DNA of 51,296 bases from an uncultured Eubacteriales bacterium (lineage in GTDB: Bacteria > Bacillota > Clostridia > Christensenellales > Aristaeellaceae), in NCBI GenBank assembly GCA_902765395.1, contig CACWZP010000022.1, forward strand, positions 1 to 51,296. Reading direction: 5' to 3'. The notes beneath the pieces were generated by a model that saw nothing but the letters and a program-made list of their open reading frames with translations, searched no databases and was not told where the DNA came from. This document shows positions 43,287 to 51,296 of this stretch, one piece after another. The position numbers and the translations under genes are program-made. Every line of letters starts with the position of its first letter. Position 1 is the first letter of the stretch.

Positions 43287-45167
43287 TTATTTTCCATACT
43301 TCTCCAGGAACTCCTCCATGGGAAGCGGCCTTGAGAACAGGTAACCCTGCAGGTAGTCTGCGCCGATGCCGGTGAGTACATCGGCCATCTCCTTCGTCTC
43401 GATGCCCTCGGCGGTGATGGAGAAGCCCATCTTCTTGAAGCCCTGTATGATCGTGGGCAGCAGGCTGTCCCGGTCCCGGAAGTAGTCCCAGACCACCTCC
43501 ATGTCCAGCTTGATGTTGATGAAGGGATAGTGCTTCACCCGCGTCAGGTTGGAATAGCCGCTGCCGTAGTCGTCCAGCACAAACTGGAAGCCGGCGTCCT
43601 GCAGCTGGCGGATCTGCCTCTGCAGCATCGAATAATCCACCATCGACTGCTCCGTGATCTCCAGGTGGATGCTCTCGACAGGGGTGTTGTGCCGCTTCAG
43701 GATCTCGCCGAAGCGCTTGGCCAGATCCCGCTGCATACACTGGATGGGGGACAGGTTCACGTTGATCCAGCTCAGGCCAAGGCCGGCCAGGTCGTGGCCG
43801 CTGATGAACGCGCAGGTCTTTTCAAACACCTGCTCGCCCAGCTGGTTGATAAAGCCGCCGCGCTCCGCGATGGGAATGAACAGCCCCGGCGGGATGACGC
43901 GGCCCTGGTCGTCGCGGATGCGGGCCAGCGCTTCCGCAGCGACGATGCCTCCGGTATGGCTGTCCACCACCGGCTGCAGGAACACCTCAACGGCGTCCCG
44001 CTCCAGCGCCCGCTCCAGCGAGCGCAGGATGTCTACCTGCTGGTCGATTTCCTGGAGGCTGGCGCTGGCGTCCTCGCCAAATGTGGTCGCAGCGTGGGAC
44101 ATATCCTCAAAGGCCAGGGTGAGATTCGATATGATCCTGTCGGCGCTGGAAAGGTTGGATTCGGAAGTGATGGAGGCGAATGTGATGCCCAGGTAGATGG
44201 GCGCGTTCCTGCCCGGCCAGCCGCTCTGGAAGCGTTCGGCGATCTCCCGCTGGATGGCGGCCCAGGGGGCGCTGGCCTTGCCCAGCAGTACAAAGCGCCC
44301 GCTGCGCAGGTAGAAGGGCAGCGCCTCCGGGAAGGAACGGGACAGATAATGGTTGATCTGGGTAATGCCCTGGTCCATCTGGTCGCCGCCCAGTATGCTG
44401 CGCTCCTGGCTGTAGTTTTGCAGTATAAAGCCCAGTATGTGATACTTCCGGTGCGGCGATATCTCGCTCAGCACTGCCTGGAAGCCGCGCATGTTGAAAG
44501 CCGGGCCCCGGTCGGTCAGGTAGAGATCCGGGTTCAAAAACGCCAGGTAGATGACCTGTATGGCGATCATGGAGAAGGTGCCCATGATCAGGTAGTTGGA
44601 AAAGATCAGCCGCGCCACGTTGCCCACCAGCAGCACGATGTTGTAGCCCAGCGCCGCGGCCATGAGCGTGGGCTTCATGTGCCGACCGTGCAGGAGGATC
44701 ATGGCGATGGAGAGCAGGCAGTAGAAGAAGCTGCAGAAGTAGATGATGTCATACAGGGGCCCGCGGGCGTACATGCCGTCCCGGATGGTGAACACCAGCC
44801 CGGTGAAGCAGCTGGACGCCGCCACCAGCTCTGAAAACGCGAAGGGCAGGGTGGACAGGATCATCATCAGCCTGCCGGGCCTTGCGTCCAGGATGGTCAT
44901 CGTGAACAGGTAGAACCAGAAGATGCGCGCCAGGTAAAATATGAAGAAAGCTGTGTTCAGGGCATAGAGCTGCCCGGCGGTATGAAGGGCATAGTTTTCA
45001 TCCGCCCGGGAGGAAATGATGTCAAACAGCACCACGCACAGGTGTACCAGCAGCACGCCCAGGAAGACGCGGTTCATCCGTATGGGCAGCCGGCGGCGCG
45101 CCAGGAAGAACACCAGCAGCGTGAGCATCACCAGTACGCTGGGAAACACAAAGCTATAATTCCACAT
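43287..45167 (-). CDS. Membrane-bound EAL-domain c-di-GMP phosphodiesterase
   Basis: 626 aa. About seven membrane helices fill residues 1-215 (WNYSFVFPSVLVMLTLLVFFL first, in parts), forming a 7TM-type sensor. A degenerate GGDEF-like region (FYLRSGRFVLL instead of RxGGDEF) is followed by an EAL domain (about 375-620) with AEAL, NVNLSPIQ, EITEQ, DDYGSGYSN, K-L-D, AEGIET and QGYLFSRPLP all in place. It should degrade c-di-GMP in response to a membrane or external cue. The start at 45167 follows GAGG by 5-6 nt; the in-frame ATG at 45236 overlaps the -10 box. Confidence 0.92.
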   Translation of the reverse strand: MWNYSFVFPSVLVMLTLLVFFLARRRLPIRMNRVFLGVLLVHLCVVLFDIISSRADENYALHTAGQLYALNTAFFIFYLARIFWFYLFTMTILDARPGRLMMILSTLPFAFSELVAASSCFTGLVFTIRDGMYARGPLYDIIYFCSFFYCLLSIAMILLHGRHMKPTLMAAALGYNIVLLVGNVARLIFSNYLIMGTFSMIAIQVIYLAFLNPDLYLTDRGPAFNMRGFQAVLSEISPHRKYHILGFILQNYSQERSILGGDQMDQGITQINHYLSRSFPEALPFYLRSGRFVLLGKASAPWAAIQREIAERFQSGWPGRNAPIYLGITFASITSESNLSSADRIISNLTLAFEDMSHAATTFGEDASASLQEIDQQVDILRSLERALERDAVEVFLQPVVDSHTGGIVAAEALARIRDDQGRVIPPGLFIPIAERGGFINQLGEQVFEKTCAFISGHDLAGLGLSWINVNLSPIQCMQRDLAKRFGEILKRHNTPVESIHLEITEQSMVDYSMLQRQIRQLQDAGFQFVLDDYGSGYSNLTRVKHYPFINIKLDMEVVWDYFRDRDSLLPTIIQGFKKMGFSITAEGIETKEMADVLTGIGADYLQGYLFSRPLPMEEFLEKYGK

Positions 45168-45234
45168 AGATACCTCGCAGGTTGATCTCGCCTTCGGGGT
45201 GTCGGCGTCTTGGGGGTCATACCCACCCAAATTC

Positions 45235-45243
45235 ATTATAACA
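45235..45243 (-). promoter_or_regulatory. Extended -10 promoter of the membrane EAL gene
   Basis: On the minus strand TGT is followed by TATAAT (45240-45235), with an A/T-rich stretch upstream that could act as an UP-like element. It lies about 68 nt before the chosen start. Confidence 0.55.
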
Positions 45244-45375
45244 TATTTATTTTAAATTTACCACACAATATTTGTCTCTGAATGCGCAAATTATACATGG
45301 TTCGGTCTGATACAGCAAGAAATGGGATATGGTATATTCGGCGGAGAAAAAAGGCACTCTGCGCGCACAAAGTTT

Positions 45376-45414
45376 GAATGAGGTATATTCATTCGCGGCG
45401 TTTGGTGGTATAAT
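45376..45414 (+). promoter_or_regulatory. GH2 gene promoter with operator-like palindrome
   Basis: GAATGA (45376-45381) and TCATTC (45389-45394) form an inverted repeat with 7-bp spacing across the -35 region. The -10 is TATAAT (45409-45414) extended by TGG. A repressor or activator of a sugar-responsive family may bind here. No regulator gene is adjacent. Confidence 0.55.
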
Positions 45415-45449
45415 AGTCTCATACACTTAGGTGCGAAGGGAGAGCAACC

Positions 45450-47945
45450 ATGCGGACGACAGACATCAACCAGGGCTGGCACTTCGGGCACGGTCTGGTG
45501 GACCATGCCAGGCGGCTGACGGGCAGGCTGGACGAGCGCGTCGTGGATCTGCCCCACGACTACATGATCGAGGGCGACGTGTACCCCCAGGCGCCCTCCG
45601 GCATGGCCAGCGGCTATTACAACGCCGCCGTGGCCCACTACTGGAAGCAGATCGACATTCCCGCCGAATGGGCGGGGGAACGGGTGGCCTTGCGCACGGA
45701 CGGCGCGATGATGAACGCAACCGTCGAGGTGAACGGCGCCAAGGCGGCGCTGCACCACTACGGCTATTCGCCCTTTGAGGTGGACATCACCCAGCTGGTC
45801 TACCCGGGCCGGGCGAATACCATCGTCATCACGCTGAACCCCAGCATGCAGCCCAATTCCAGGTGGTACTCCGGCGCGGGCCTGTTCCGGGGGATCCAGC
45901 TTCTGCACATGCCGAAGCTGCACGCGGCCTTCGGGGGCCTTGCCGGATATACGAGGAAGATCGAATACGCGGCGGACGGCAGCGCGGAGACCGCCTACCT
46001 GCAGGTGTCTGCGGAAATCAGGAACGAATACTCCGAGAACCGCCTGGCCGAGGTGACCTTCTCGCTCATCGACGACGAGACCGACGGGATCGTCCGCGAG
46101 AGCCGGACGATGGTCCAGGTGCCGCCCATGGACGCGGCCACGGCCTATATGACCCTGACCGTGGACGCACCGAAGCTCTGGAGCGCCGAGGCGCCGAACC
46201 TCTACAGGCTCCGCGCGAAGGTGCGGGACGCGGGCACCTACAAGACCCACATCATCCCGACTGCCGACCCCACCGTGGACGAAGAGAGCGTGCTGTTCGG
46301 CATCCGTACCGTGGAGGCGGACGTGAAGCACGGCCTGCGCGTCAACGGCAGGGTGGTAAAGCTGAAGGGCGGCTGCGTGCACCACGACAACGGCCTCATC
46401 GGCTCCGTCAGCCTCTACGACGCCGAAGCGCGGCGGGTGCGCACGCTGAAGGAAGTGGGCTTCAACGCCATCCGCACCACCCACAACCCGCCCTCCGCGG
46501 CGCTGATCGAGGCCTGCGACCGGCTGGGCCTGTACGTGTTCGACGAAGCCTTCGACGTCTGGGGCATGGGCAAGCAGCCCGGCGACTACAACCAGTTCTT
46601 CGACAGCGACTGGCAGAAGGACCTGCGCGACTTCGTCTGCCGCGACCGCTGCCATCCCAGCGTGATCCTCTGGTCCATCGGCAATGAGATCACCGAGCGC
46701 GCGGGCCTGAACGACGGCTATGTGAGGGCCACGAAGCTGGCCGAGGCCGTGCGCGCGCTGGACCCCAGCCGCCCGGTCTCCAACGGCGTCTGCTCCTTCT
46801 GGAACGGCCTGGACGACGAGCTGATGACCGAGCAGTACCGCATCTGGAACGAAGCCGCCTCCCAGCAGAACGCCAGCGTGGACAGCACGGACCTGCGCTG
46901 GGAGAATTTCACCGAGGCCTACGTCAACAGCCTGGACGTGGTGGGCTACAACTACCTGGAGGACAAGTACGAGCAGGATCACGACATGTTCCCGGAGAGG
47001 GTGATCCTCGGCTCGGAGAACTATCCCGTGCAGATCGGCCGGCACTGGCCGATGATCGAGAAGACCCCCTGGGTGATCGGCGAGTTCACCTGGACAGCCT
47101 GGGACTACATCGGCGAGGCCGGCATCGGCCGGGCCATGTACTACGACCCCGACGTGAAGAAGGTGCCCAGCGTATGGGAGGTGGGCGCGCCCTATCCCTG
47201 GCGCACGGCCAACGATTCGGACGTCGACCTCACAGGCCTGATCCGCCCCCAGGGCTGCTATCGCCGCATCGTGTTCGGCAGCGACGAGACCGCCCTGTTC
47301 AGCTACGATCCCGCCGTGTACGGCAAGCGGGAGGTGCTCTCGCCCTGGGGCTTCCCGGGCGTGTGGCAGCGCTGGAACTGGCCGGGCTGCGAGGGAAGGC
47401 CCGTGGACGTGCTGGCGTTCAGCGGCGCGGAGGAAGTGGAGCTCCTGCTGAACGGCAAGAGCCTCGGCCGCGTCCGGGCAGGCGAGGCCATCGTGCACGA
47501 CATGCCCAAGAGCTTCCTGTTCCGAATCCAGTACGCTCCCGGCACGCTGGAGGCGGTGAGCTACACCGGCGGCAGGGAGGTGTCCCGGGCGAAGCTGGCC
47601 ACCACCGGCCCCGCGGCGGCATTGAGGCAGGTGCCGGAGGCGGAGAAGCTGCGCGGCGACGGCAGCGGCCTGGGATATGTCCGGGTGGAGGTCGTGGACG
47701 CGAATGGCTGCCTGGTGCCGGACGCAGCCGTGAAGTTGACGGCGGAGGTCTCCGGCGCGGCGACGTTGATGGGCTTCGGCTCGGCCAACCCCATCACCGA
47801 CGAGAACTACACCAAGGGCGCGTTTACCAGCTACTGCGGCAAGGCGATGGCGGTGCTGCGCGCGGGCCGCGAGCCGGGCGAGGCGGTGCTGCGCGTGACG
47901 GGCGAGGGCATCGGCACGGCGCAGATCGCGATCCCCGTGGAGTAA
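45450..47945 (+). CDS. GH2 glycosidase (beta-galactosidase/beta-glucuronidase-like)
   Basis: 831 aa without signal peptide. An N-terminal jelly-roll (about 1-165: QGWHFGHG, VVDLPHDY, SGYYNAAVAHYWK), an immunoglobulin-like domain, then the TIM barrel with acid/base Glu413 in LWSIGNEI and probable nucleophile Glu523 in LGSENYP. The sugar-binding stretch TTHNPPSAALIEACDRLGLYV is typical. C-terminal domains (about 610-831) are bacterial Ig-like. It cleaves beta-linked galactosides or related glycosides in the cytoplasm; exact specificity is not clear. GAAGGGAG precedes the ATG and a terminator follows, so it is transcribed alone. Confidence 0.92.
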   Translation: MRTTDINQGWHFGHGLVDHARRLTGRLDERVVDLPHDYMIEGDVYPQAPSGMASGYYNAAVAHYWKQIDIPAEWAGERVALRTDGAMMNATVEVNGAKAALHHYGYSPFEVDITQLVYPGRANTIVITLNPSMQPNSRWYSGAGLFRGIQLLHMPKLHAAFGGLAGYTRKIEYAADGSAETAYLQVSAEIRNEYSENRLAEVTFSLIDDETDGIVRESRTMVQVPPMDAATAYMTLTVDAPKLWSAEAPNLYRLRAKVRDAGTYKTHIIPTADPTVDEESVLFGIRTVEADVKHGLRVNGRVVKLKGGCVHHDNGLIGSVSLYDAEARRVRTLKEVGFNAIRTTHNPPSAALIEACDRLGLYVFDEAFDVWGMGKQPGDYNQFFDSDWQKDLRDFVCRDRCHPSVILWSIGNEITERAGLNDGYVRATKLAEAVRALDPSRPVSNGVCSFWNGLDDELMTEQYRIWNEAASQQNASVDSTDLRWENFTEAYVNSLDVVGYNYLEDKYEQDHDMFPERVILGSENYPVQIGRHWPMIEKTPWVIGEFTWTAWDYIGEAGIGRAMYYDPDVKKVPSVWEVGAPYPWRTANDSDVDLTGLIRPQGCYRRIVFGSDETALFSYDPAVYGKREVLSPWGFPGVWQRWNWPGCEGRPVDVLAFSGAEEVELLLNGKSLGRVRAGEAIVHDMPKSFLFRIQYAPGTLEAVSYTGGREVSRAKLATTGPAAALRQVPEAEKLRGDGSGLGYVRVEVVDANGCLVPDAAVKLTAEVSGAATLMGFGSANPITDENYTKGAFTSYCGKAMAVLRAGREPGEAVLRVTGEGIGTAQIAIPVE

Positions 47946-47956
47946 AACCAATGACG

Positions 47957-47996
47957 ATGGCGGGTCCATCCAACGATGGGCCCGCCATTAAAATTG
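47957..47996 (+). terminator. Terminator after the GH2 gene
   Basis: ATGGCGGG-TCCAT pairs with ATGG-GCCCGCCAT around a CCAACG loop, followed by TAAAATTGTT. The T-run is imperfect but the stem is strong. Confidence 0.7.
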
Positions 47997-48043
47997 TTCA
48001 ATCGTTTTAACATTCCTTGAATACGGCTCCAATGTTTGGGACG

Positions 48044-48049
48044 TATAAT
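48044..48049 (+). promoter_or_regulatory. -10 box before the flippase-like gene
   Basis: A perfect TATAAT lies 30 nt upstream of the GTG start at 48080. The best -35-like hexamer is spaced too far, so the promoter is only partly supported. Its position rules out a start codon further upstream. Confidence 0.5.
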
Positions 48050-48079
48050 ACAAATATTAAGCCCAGCGAGGTGAGAACC

Positions 48080-49153
48080 GTGAAGCCAGCCGTCCGGAAG
48101 ATACTCTACGCCGCGTTCATCGTCGGAACGCTGGGCGTGGTGCTGTTCCTGGCGGTTCAGAGCGGCGACCTGGCCTCGTCCATCGCGGCCATCGGCGGCA
48201 TCCCGCTGTGGTACGTGGGGCTGGGCGCGGTGCTGACCTTCGGCGCGATCTTCGCCCAGACCCTCAGCGCATGCTCCGCCCTGCGCTGCATGGGCCATTC
48301 CGTGGGGCTTCTGACCATGTTCCGCATCTCCATACTGGGCGAGTTCTACTGCTACATCACCCCTGGGGCCTCCGGCGGGCAGCCCATGGTCATCTATCAG
48401 CTGTACAAGCGGAAGGTGCCCGTGGGGGACGGCACGTCGGTGCAGCTGGCGCACCACCTGTTCTTCCAGATCGCGCTGACGGTCATCACCACGGTGCTGG
48501 GCGTCCTCTACCGGGATTTCATCGTCCGCCAGGTGGGGCCGAGCCTGCCGGTGCTGGTGGTCGGCTACTGTTTCAACGTGCTGGTGGTCATCCTGCTGCT
48601 TTTGCTGTGCCTGACCCGCAGGCCCGTGCGCTGGGCGGTGAAGCTGGTGGCGCTGCTGGCGGGCAAGCTGCGCATCCAAAAGCTGGCGGAGCTGGAGGAG
48701 ACGATGCTGGACACCGCCGACCAGTTCTACGCCGCCACCCAGCGACTCAAGCGCAACAAGCCGGAGATCGCGCGACAGCTGGTCATCGGCGCGCTGCGCG
48801 TGGTGTCCCTGAACAGCGTGATGTACCTCGTCTATCGGGGGCTTGGCCTCTCCGGCTATGGCTACGGCCAGCTGCTGGCCATGAGCGTGATGCTGTACAA
48901 CTCGGCGGCCTACGCGCCCATGCCCGGCGCCTCCGGGGCCCAGGAGGGCGTATTCGCGCTGTACTTCGCGGGTATCTTCCAGGACAGCCTGCTGTTCTCC
49001 GGCATGTTGGCCTGGCGGTTCATCACCTTCTATCTGGTGCTGGCCGTGGGCGTCGTGGTGATGCTCAGCATGGGCGCAAACCGCCAGGAGAAAGAGGTGG
49101 AGGCGCTGAAGCACAAGGAACACGAGCTCAAAGCGGAACAGGCTGTCGAATGA
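48080..49153 (+). CDS. Flippase-like membrane protein (lysyl-PG synthase TM-domain/UPF0104 family)
   Basis: 357 aa with about eight membrane helices. EFYCYITPGASGGQPMVIYQLYKR and MPGASGAQEGVFALYF are the signature repeats of the MprF-type flippase domain family. MprF also carries a synthase domain; that is absent, so this protein may move a lipid or act in polysaccharide or lipid export. The GTG start at 48080 is 5-6 nt after GAGGTGA and just downstream of a -10 box. It is transcribed alone between two terminators. Confidence 0.88.
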   Translation: MKPAVRKILYAAFIVGTLGVVLFLAVQSGDLASSIAAIGGIPLWYVGLGAVLTFGAIFAQTLSACSALRCMGHSVGLLTMFRISILGEFYCYITPGASGGQPMVIYQLYKRKVPVGDGTSVQLAHHLFFQIALTVITTVLGVLYRDFIVRQVGPSLPVLVVGYCFNVLVVILLLLLCLTRRPVRWAVKLVALLAGKLRIQKLAELEETMLDTADQFYAATQRLKRNKPEIARQLVIGALRVVSLNSVMYLVYRGLGLSGYGYGQLLAMSVMLYNSAAYAPMPGASGAQEGVFALYFAGIFQDSLLFSGMLAWRFITFYLVLAVGVVVMLSMGANRQEKEVEALKHKEHELKAEQAVE

Positions 49154-49160
49154 TAGAATC

Positions 49161-49200
49161 AAAAATCGCCGCCCGGACAAATGATCCGGGCGGCAATTTT
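49161..49200. terminator. Bidirectional intrinsic terminator
   Basis: GCCGCCCGGA and TCCGGGCGGC form a perfect 10-bp stem with a CAAATGA loop, flanked by AAAAAT on the left and ATTTT on the right. It serves the flippase-like gene and the convergent GH32 gene. Confidence 0.9.
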
Positions 49201-49210
49201 CGTGCCGTCC

Positions 49211-50692
49211 TCACAGGGAGAGCGGATAGAACCTGACGCTGAACTTCAGGCTTCCGTCGGCGAAGAACGCGATGCCGTCGGCGGCCAGGTCGGTGTACAG
49301 CGTGGCGGACATCACCTTTTCGCCGTCGTTGACGAACACCTCCACGCTGTAGCGGTCCAGGATCAGCCGCAGCTTCAGCCGGCCGCGCTCGTGGTCCACC
49401 TTGGCCCTGCGCTGGTGGATGATGGCCCGGCGGGAGCCGGAGAACTTGCGGTCCACCTTCAGCACCGACTCGCCCGGTCGGAAGCTGACGGTGGTGTGGA
49501 ACCGGTCGTCCTTGGCGAAGCGTACCGCGAAGCGGTTGAAGGGCGATTCGCCAGGCTCCAGTTCGATCTCCATGTCCGCCATGCGGCCGGAAACGCCGGG
49601 AAGGCTGATCTCTTCATTGCACAGGGTCACGTGCTCGTGGACCACCGCCGCGCCGCGCAGCGCCTCCAGCTCGCGCAGGGGCTTCTGGTACAGCCGTCCG
49701 TTCTTAACGGACAGCTCCCTGGGCAGGCTCATCTGGCCGAACCAGGGGGTTGAGGGGGTGTGCAGGTTGCAGGTGTCCCAGTTCTGCATCCAGCCGATCA
49801 TCACCCGGCGGCCGTCCGGCGTCAGAATCGTCTGCGGCGCGTAGAAGTCGATGCCGTAGTCGATGGCGTGGTCGGATTCCTCGGTGAACGCGCCGCTTTC
49901 CCGGTCGAAATCGCCCAGCAGGTAAAACGTGCCGTTGCCGTTGTGGTACTCAAAGCCCCTGGGCAGCATGTCCTGGGCGCTGCCCAACAGCACGTGCTTC
50001 CCGTCCAGCTCGAAGAAGTCCGGGCATTCCCACATCCTGCCGAGGCGATCCCGGTTTTCCGCCAGCGCGCCGACGTATTCCCAGCGCTTCAGGTCGTCGC
50101 TCTTGTACAGCAGCATCCGCCCGCCGCCGTCCGCGTGGTCGTTGGCGATCAGCGCGCGGAAGCTGCCGTCCGCCTCCTGCCACAGCTTCGGGTCGCGGAA
50201 GTCGCAGCGGCTTCCGCCCGCGGGCAGGTCGGCGGCGGTGATGACCGGGTTCCTTTCATATTTCACATACTCCGCCCCGTCGCCGAAGGCCAGGTTCTGG
50301 GTCTGCACCTGGAGGCGCGTTCCGTCCGGGCCGATCTCCTCGGCCACGCCGGTGTACATCAGCGCGTGCCGCCCGTCGGACAGGGCGATGGCGCTGCCGG
50401 AAAAGCAGCCCTCCCGGTCGTAGGGCATGTCCGGGGCCATGGCGCAGGGCAGGTGCCGCCAGCGAAGCAGGTCCTCCGACACCGCGTGGCCCCAGTGCAT
50501 CGGCCCCCAGTGGGAGTCGTAGGGGTGGTACTGATAGAACATGTGGTAAAGCCCGCCGAAGCGGCTGAACCCGTTGGGGTCGTTCATCCAGCCGACGCGG
50601 GCGGACAGGTGAAAGCCGGGCCGATCCTCTGGCGCGATGGCGCGCTCCTGTTCCTCCTCATAGTGCCTTGCGTCACGAAGCATCTGGCTCAT
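49211..50692 (-). CDS. GH32 beta-fructosidase (sucrose-6-phosphate hydrolase type)
   Basis: 493 aa, no signal peptide, so it acts inside the cell. The five-bladed propeller shows the nucleophile Asp38 in WMNDPNG, the stabilising Asp in FRDPK and the acid/base Glu in WECPDFF; a C-terminal beta-sandwich (about 345-493) completes the family layout. It cleaves sucrose, sucrose-6-phosphate or short fructans. The start at 50692 follows AAGGA by 10 nt; the GTG at 50701 is too close to that site. It lies 20 nt downstream of a HAD hydrolase gene and is probably co-transcribed with it. Confidence 0.93.
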   Translation of the reverse strand: MSQMLRDARHYEEEQERAIAPEDRPGFHLSARVGWMNDPNGFSRFGGLYHMFYQYHPYDSHWGPMHWGHAVSEDLLRWRHLPCAMAPDMPYDREGCFSGSAIALSDGRHALMYTGVAEEIGPDGTRLQVQTQNLAFGDGAEYVKYERNPVITAADLPAGGSRCDFRDPKLWQEADGSFRALIANDHADGGGRMLLYKSDDLKRWEYVGALAENRDRLGRMWECPDFFELDGKHVLLGSAQDMLPRGFEYHNGNGTFYLLGDFDRESGAFTEESDHAIDYGIDFYAPQTILTPDGRRVMIGWMQNWDTCNLHTPSTPWFGQMSLPRELSVKNGRLYQKPLRELEALRGAAVVHEHVTLCNEEISLPGVSGRMADMEIELEPGESPFNRFAVRFAKDDRFHTTVSFRPGESVLKVDRKFSGSRRAIIHQRRAKVDHERGRLKLRLILDRYSVEVFVNDGEKVMSATLYTDLAADGIAFFADGSLKFSVRFYPLSL

Positions 50693-50712
50693 TGGTCGCA
50701 CATCCTTATCAT

Positions 50713-51296
50713 TTAATCATTCATGCTGTCTTCCAGCGCGTCCACGATGGTGTCCACCACCTTCGTGGCTTTTTTCTGGCAGATCTCCGGGGCATAGGGG
50801 AAGGTGTAGGACACGTCCGCGGCCTCCAGCAGCGGAAGGTCGTTGATGGAATCGCCGATGCCGTACAGGGTGATGTTCCCGTAGGCGGAGCGCATGTGCT
50901 CCCGCAGCGCCTCGACGCCCTTGCCCTTGCTGCAGCCCCGCGGGGCAATGTCGATCTCGATCACGTTCTGGAACGCCTCGATTCTGTCGCCGAAACGCCG
51001 ATTGATGTCCGCCGACAGTCGCGCCGCGTCCTCCAGACTCTCCGTGTGCACGCTCACCTGGTGGATCAGCCCCTCAGGCGCGTCGTCCACGCCGGTGATC
51101 ACGTAGTACTTGCCGGGATAGTCCATCTTCGCGAAAACGCAGATGTCGCCCTCCACGTCCAGCGTCAGCCGGTAGCCCAGGGGGTTCAGCTCCCTGACCA
51201 GCGCATCCGCCACGTCCCGGTCCACACCCCGCTTCAGTATGGGCTGCATGTCGCCGTCAACGATGTTCGCGCCGCTGGAGGTGATGTAGAAGTCCG
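50713..51296 (-). CDS. Cof-type HAD phosphatase (N-terminus beyond right edge)
   Basis: The frame stays open to the window edge; upstream of the internal Met at 51249 it reads FYITSSGANIVDGD, the typical Cof/YidA 'tSNGA' segment, so the true start and HAD motif I are outside. Motif III/IV are seen as CSKGKGVEAL and GIGDSINDLPLLEAAD. Members dephosphorylate sugar phosphates or cofactor intermediates. The neighbouring fructosidase suggests a sugar-phosphate substrate. Confidence 0.88.
   Translation of the reverse strand, partial: DFYITSSGANIVDGDMQPILKRGVDRDVADALVRELNPLGYRLTLDVEGDICVFAKMDYPGKYYVITGVDDAPEGLIHQVSVHTESLEDAARLSADINRRFGDRIEAFQNVIEIDIAPRGCSKGKGVEALREHMRSAYGNITLYGIGDSINDLPLLEAADVSYTFPYAPEICQKKATKVVDTIVDALEDSMND

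Noticed and set aside
45291-47969. Minus-strand open frame opposite the GH2 gene
   Set aside because: Shadow frame caused by GC bias at third positions; the GH2 reading has all catalytic motifs.

Overview
The window is gene-dense, GC-rich DNA and reads as the chromosome of an anaerobic member of the Bacillota/Clostridia, probably gut- or rumen-associated. Pointers are the strong AGGAGG-type ribosome sites, many Gram-positive signal peptides, clostripain (C11) peptidases, a Clostridia-type SARP-like response regulator, an NHLM-type peptide exporter, RsbV/RsbW-like proteins, a ferredoxin-type aldo/keto reductase and PreA, and a palindromic intergenic repeat. I cannot name the genus. No rRNA, tRNA, phage, IS element or CRISPR array was seen.

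Region 1 (1-9.2 kb): a hybrid sensor kinase with a flavinylation-like motif (5' end outside the window) converges on a minus-strand operon. In transcription order the operon holds a double-glycine-leader peptide with an SH3-like core, a very short HlyD/NHLM adaptor, a C39-peptidase ABC exporter, a second NHLM-type ABC exporter, an unrecognised 164-aa protein, and a SARP-like response regulator whose phospho-acceptor Asp is Ser. No peptide-modifying enzyme is visible. This is the best candidate for an undescribed system: dedicated export of a small SH3-fold protein rather than a classical bacteriocin.

Region 2 (9.2-28.3 kb): almost everything is exported. There are two tandem C11 peptidases, an amino-acid ABC system whose binding domains are fused to the permease and whose ATPase carries an extra C-terminal domain, an exported prephenate dehydratase, an M4 metallopeptidase, an exported VanX-like dipeptidase, a secreted HAD phosphatase and a secreted class-I glutamine amidotransferase-like hydrolase. 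Cytoplasmic PreA and an RsbW/RsbV/GHKL-like cluster are interspersed. A 17-nt sequence with an 11-bp direct repeat occurs at the same distance from a -10 box before the peptide gene and again at 13.44 kb, suggesting shared control.

Region 3 (28.4-32.1 kb): one apparent operon of a LURP-one-like protein, an MscS channel, a cytoplasmic VanX-like dipeptidase and CstA, consistent with osmotic and peptide-starvation physiology.

Region 4 (32.1-45.2 kb): two EAL-type c-di-GMP phosphodiesterases with degenerate GGDEF parts flank a seven-gene flavin/drug/stress operon (nitroreductase, UvrA-like ATPase, LtrA, split-barrel flavoprotein, VOC, GNAT, HD) and an iron-sulphur aldo/keto reductase.

Region 5 (45.2-51.3 kb): carbohydrate use and envelope genes: a GH2 glycosidase with its own operator-like palindrome, a flippase-like membrane protein, and a HAD phosphatase (cut by the right edge) followed by a GH32 fructosidase.
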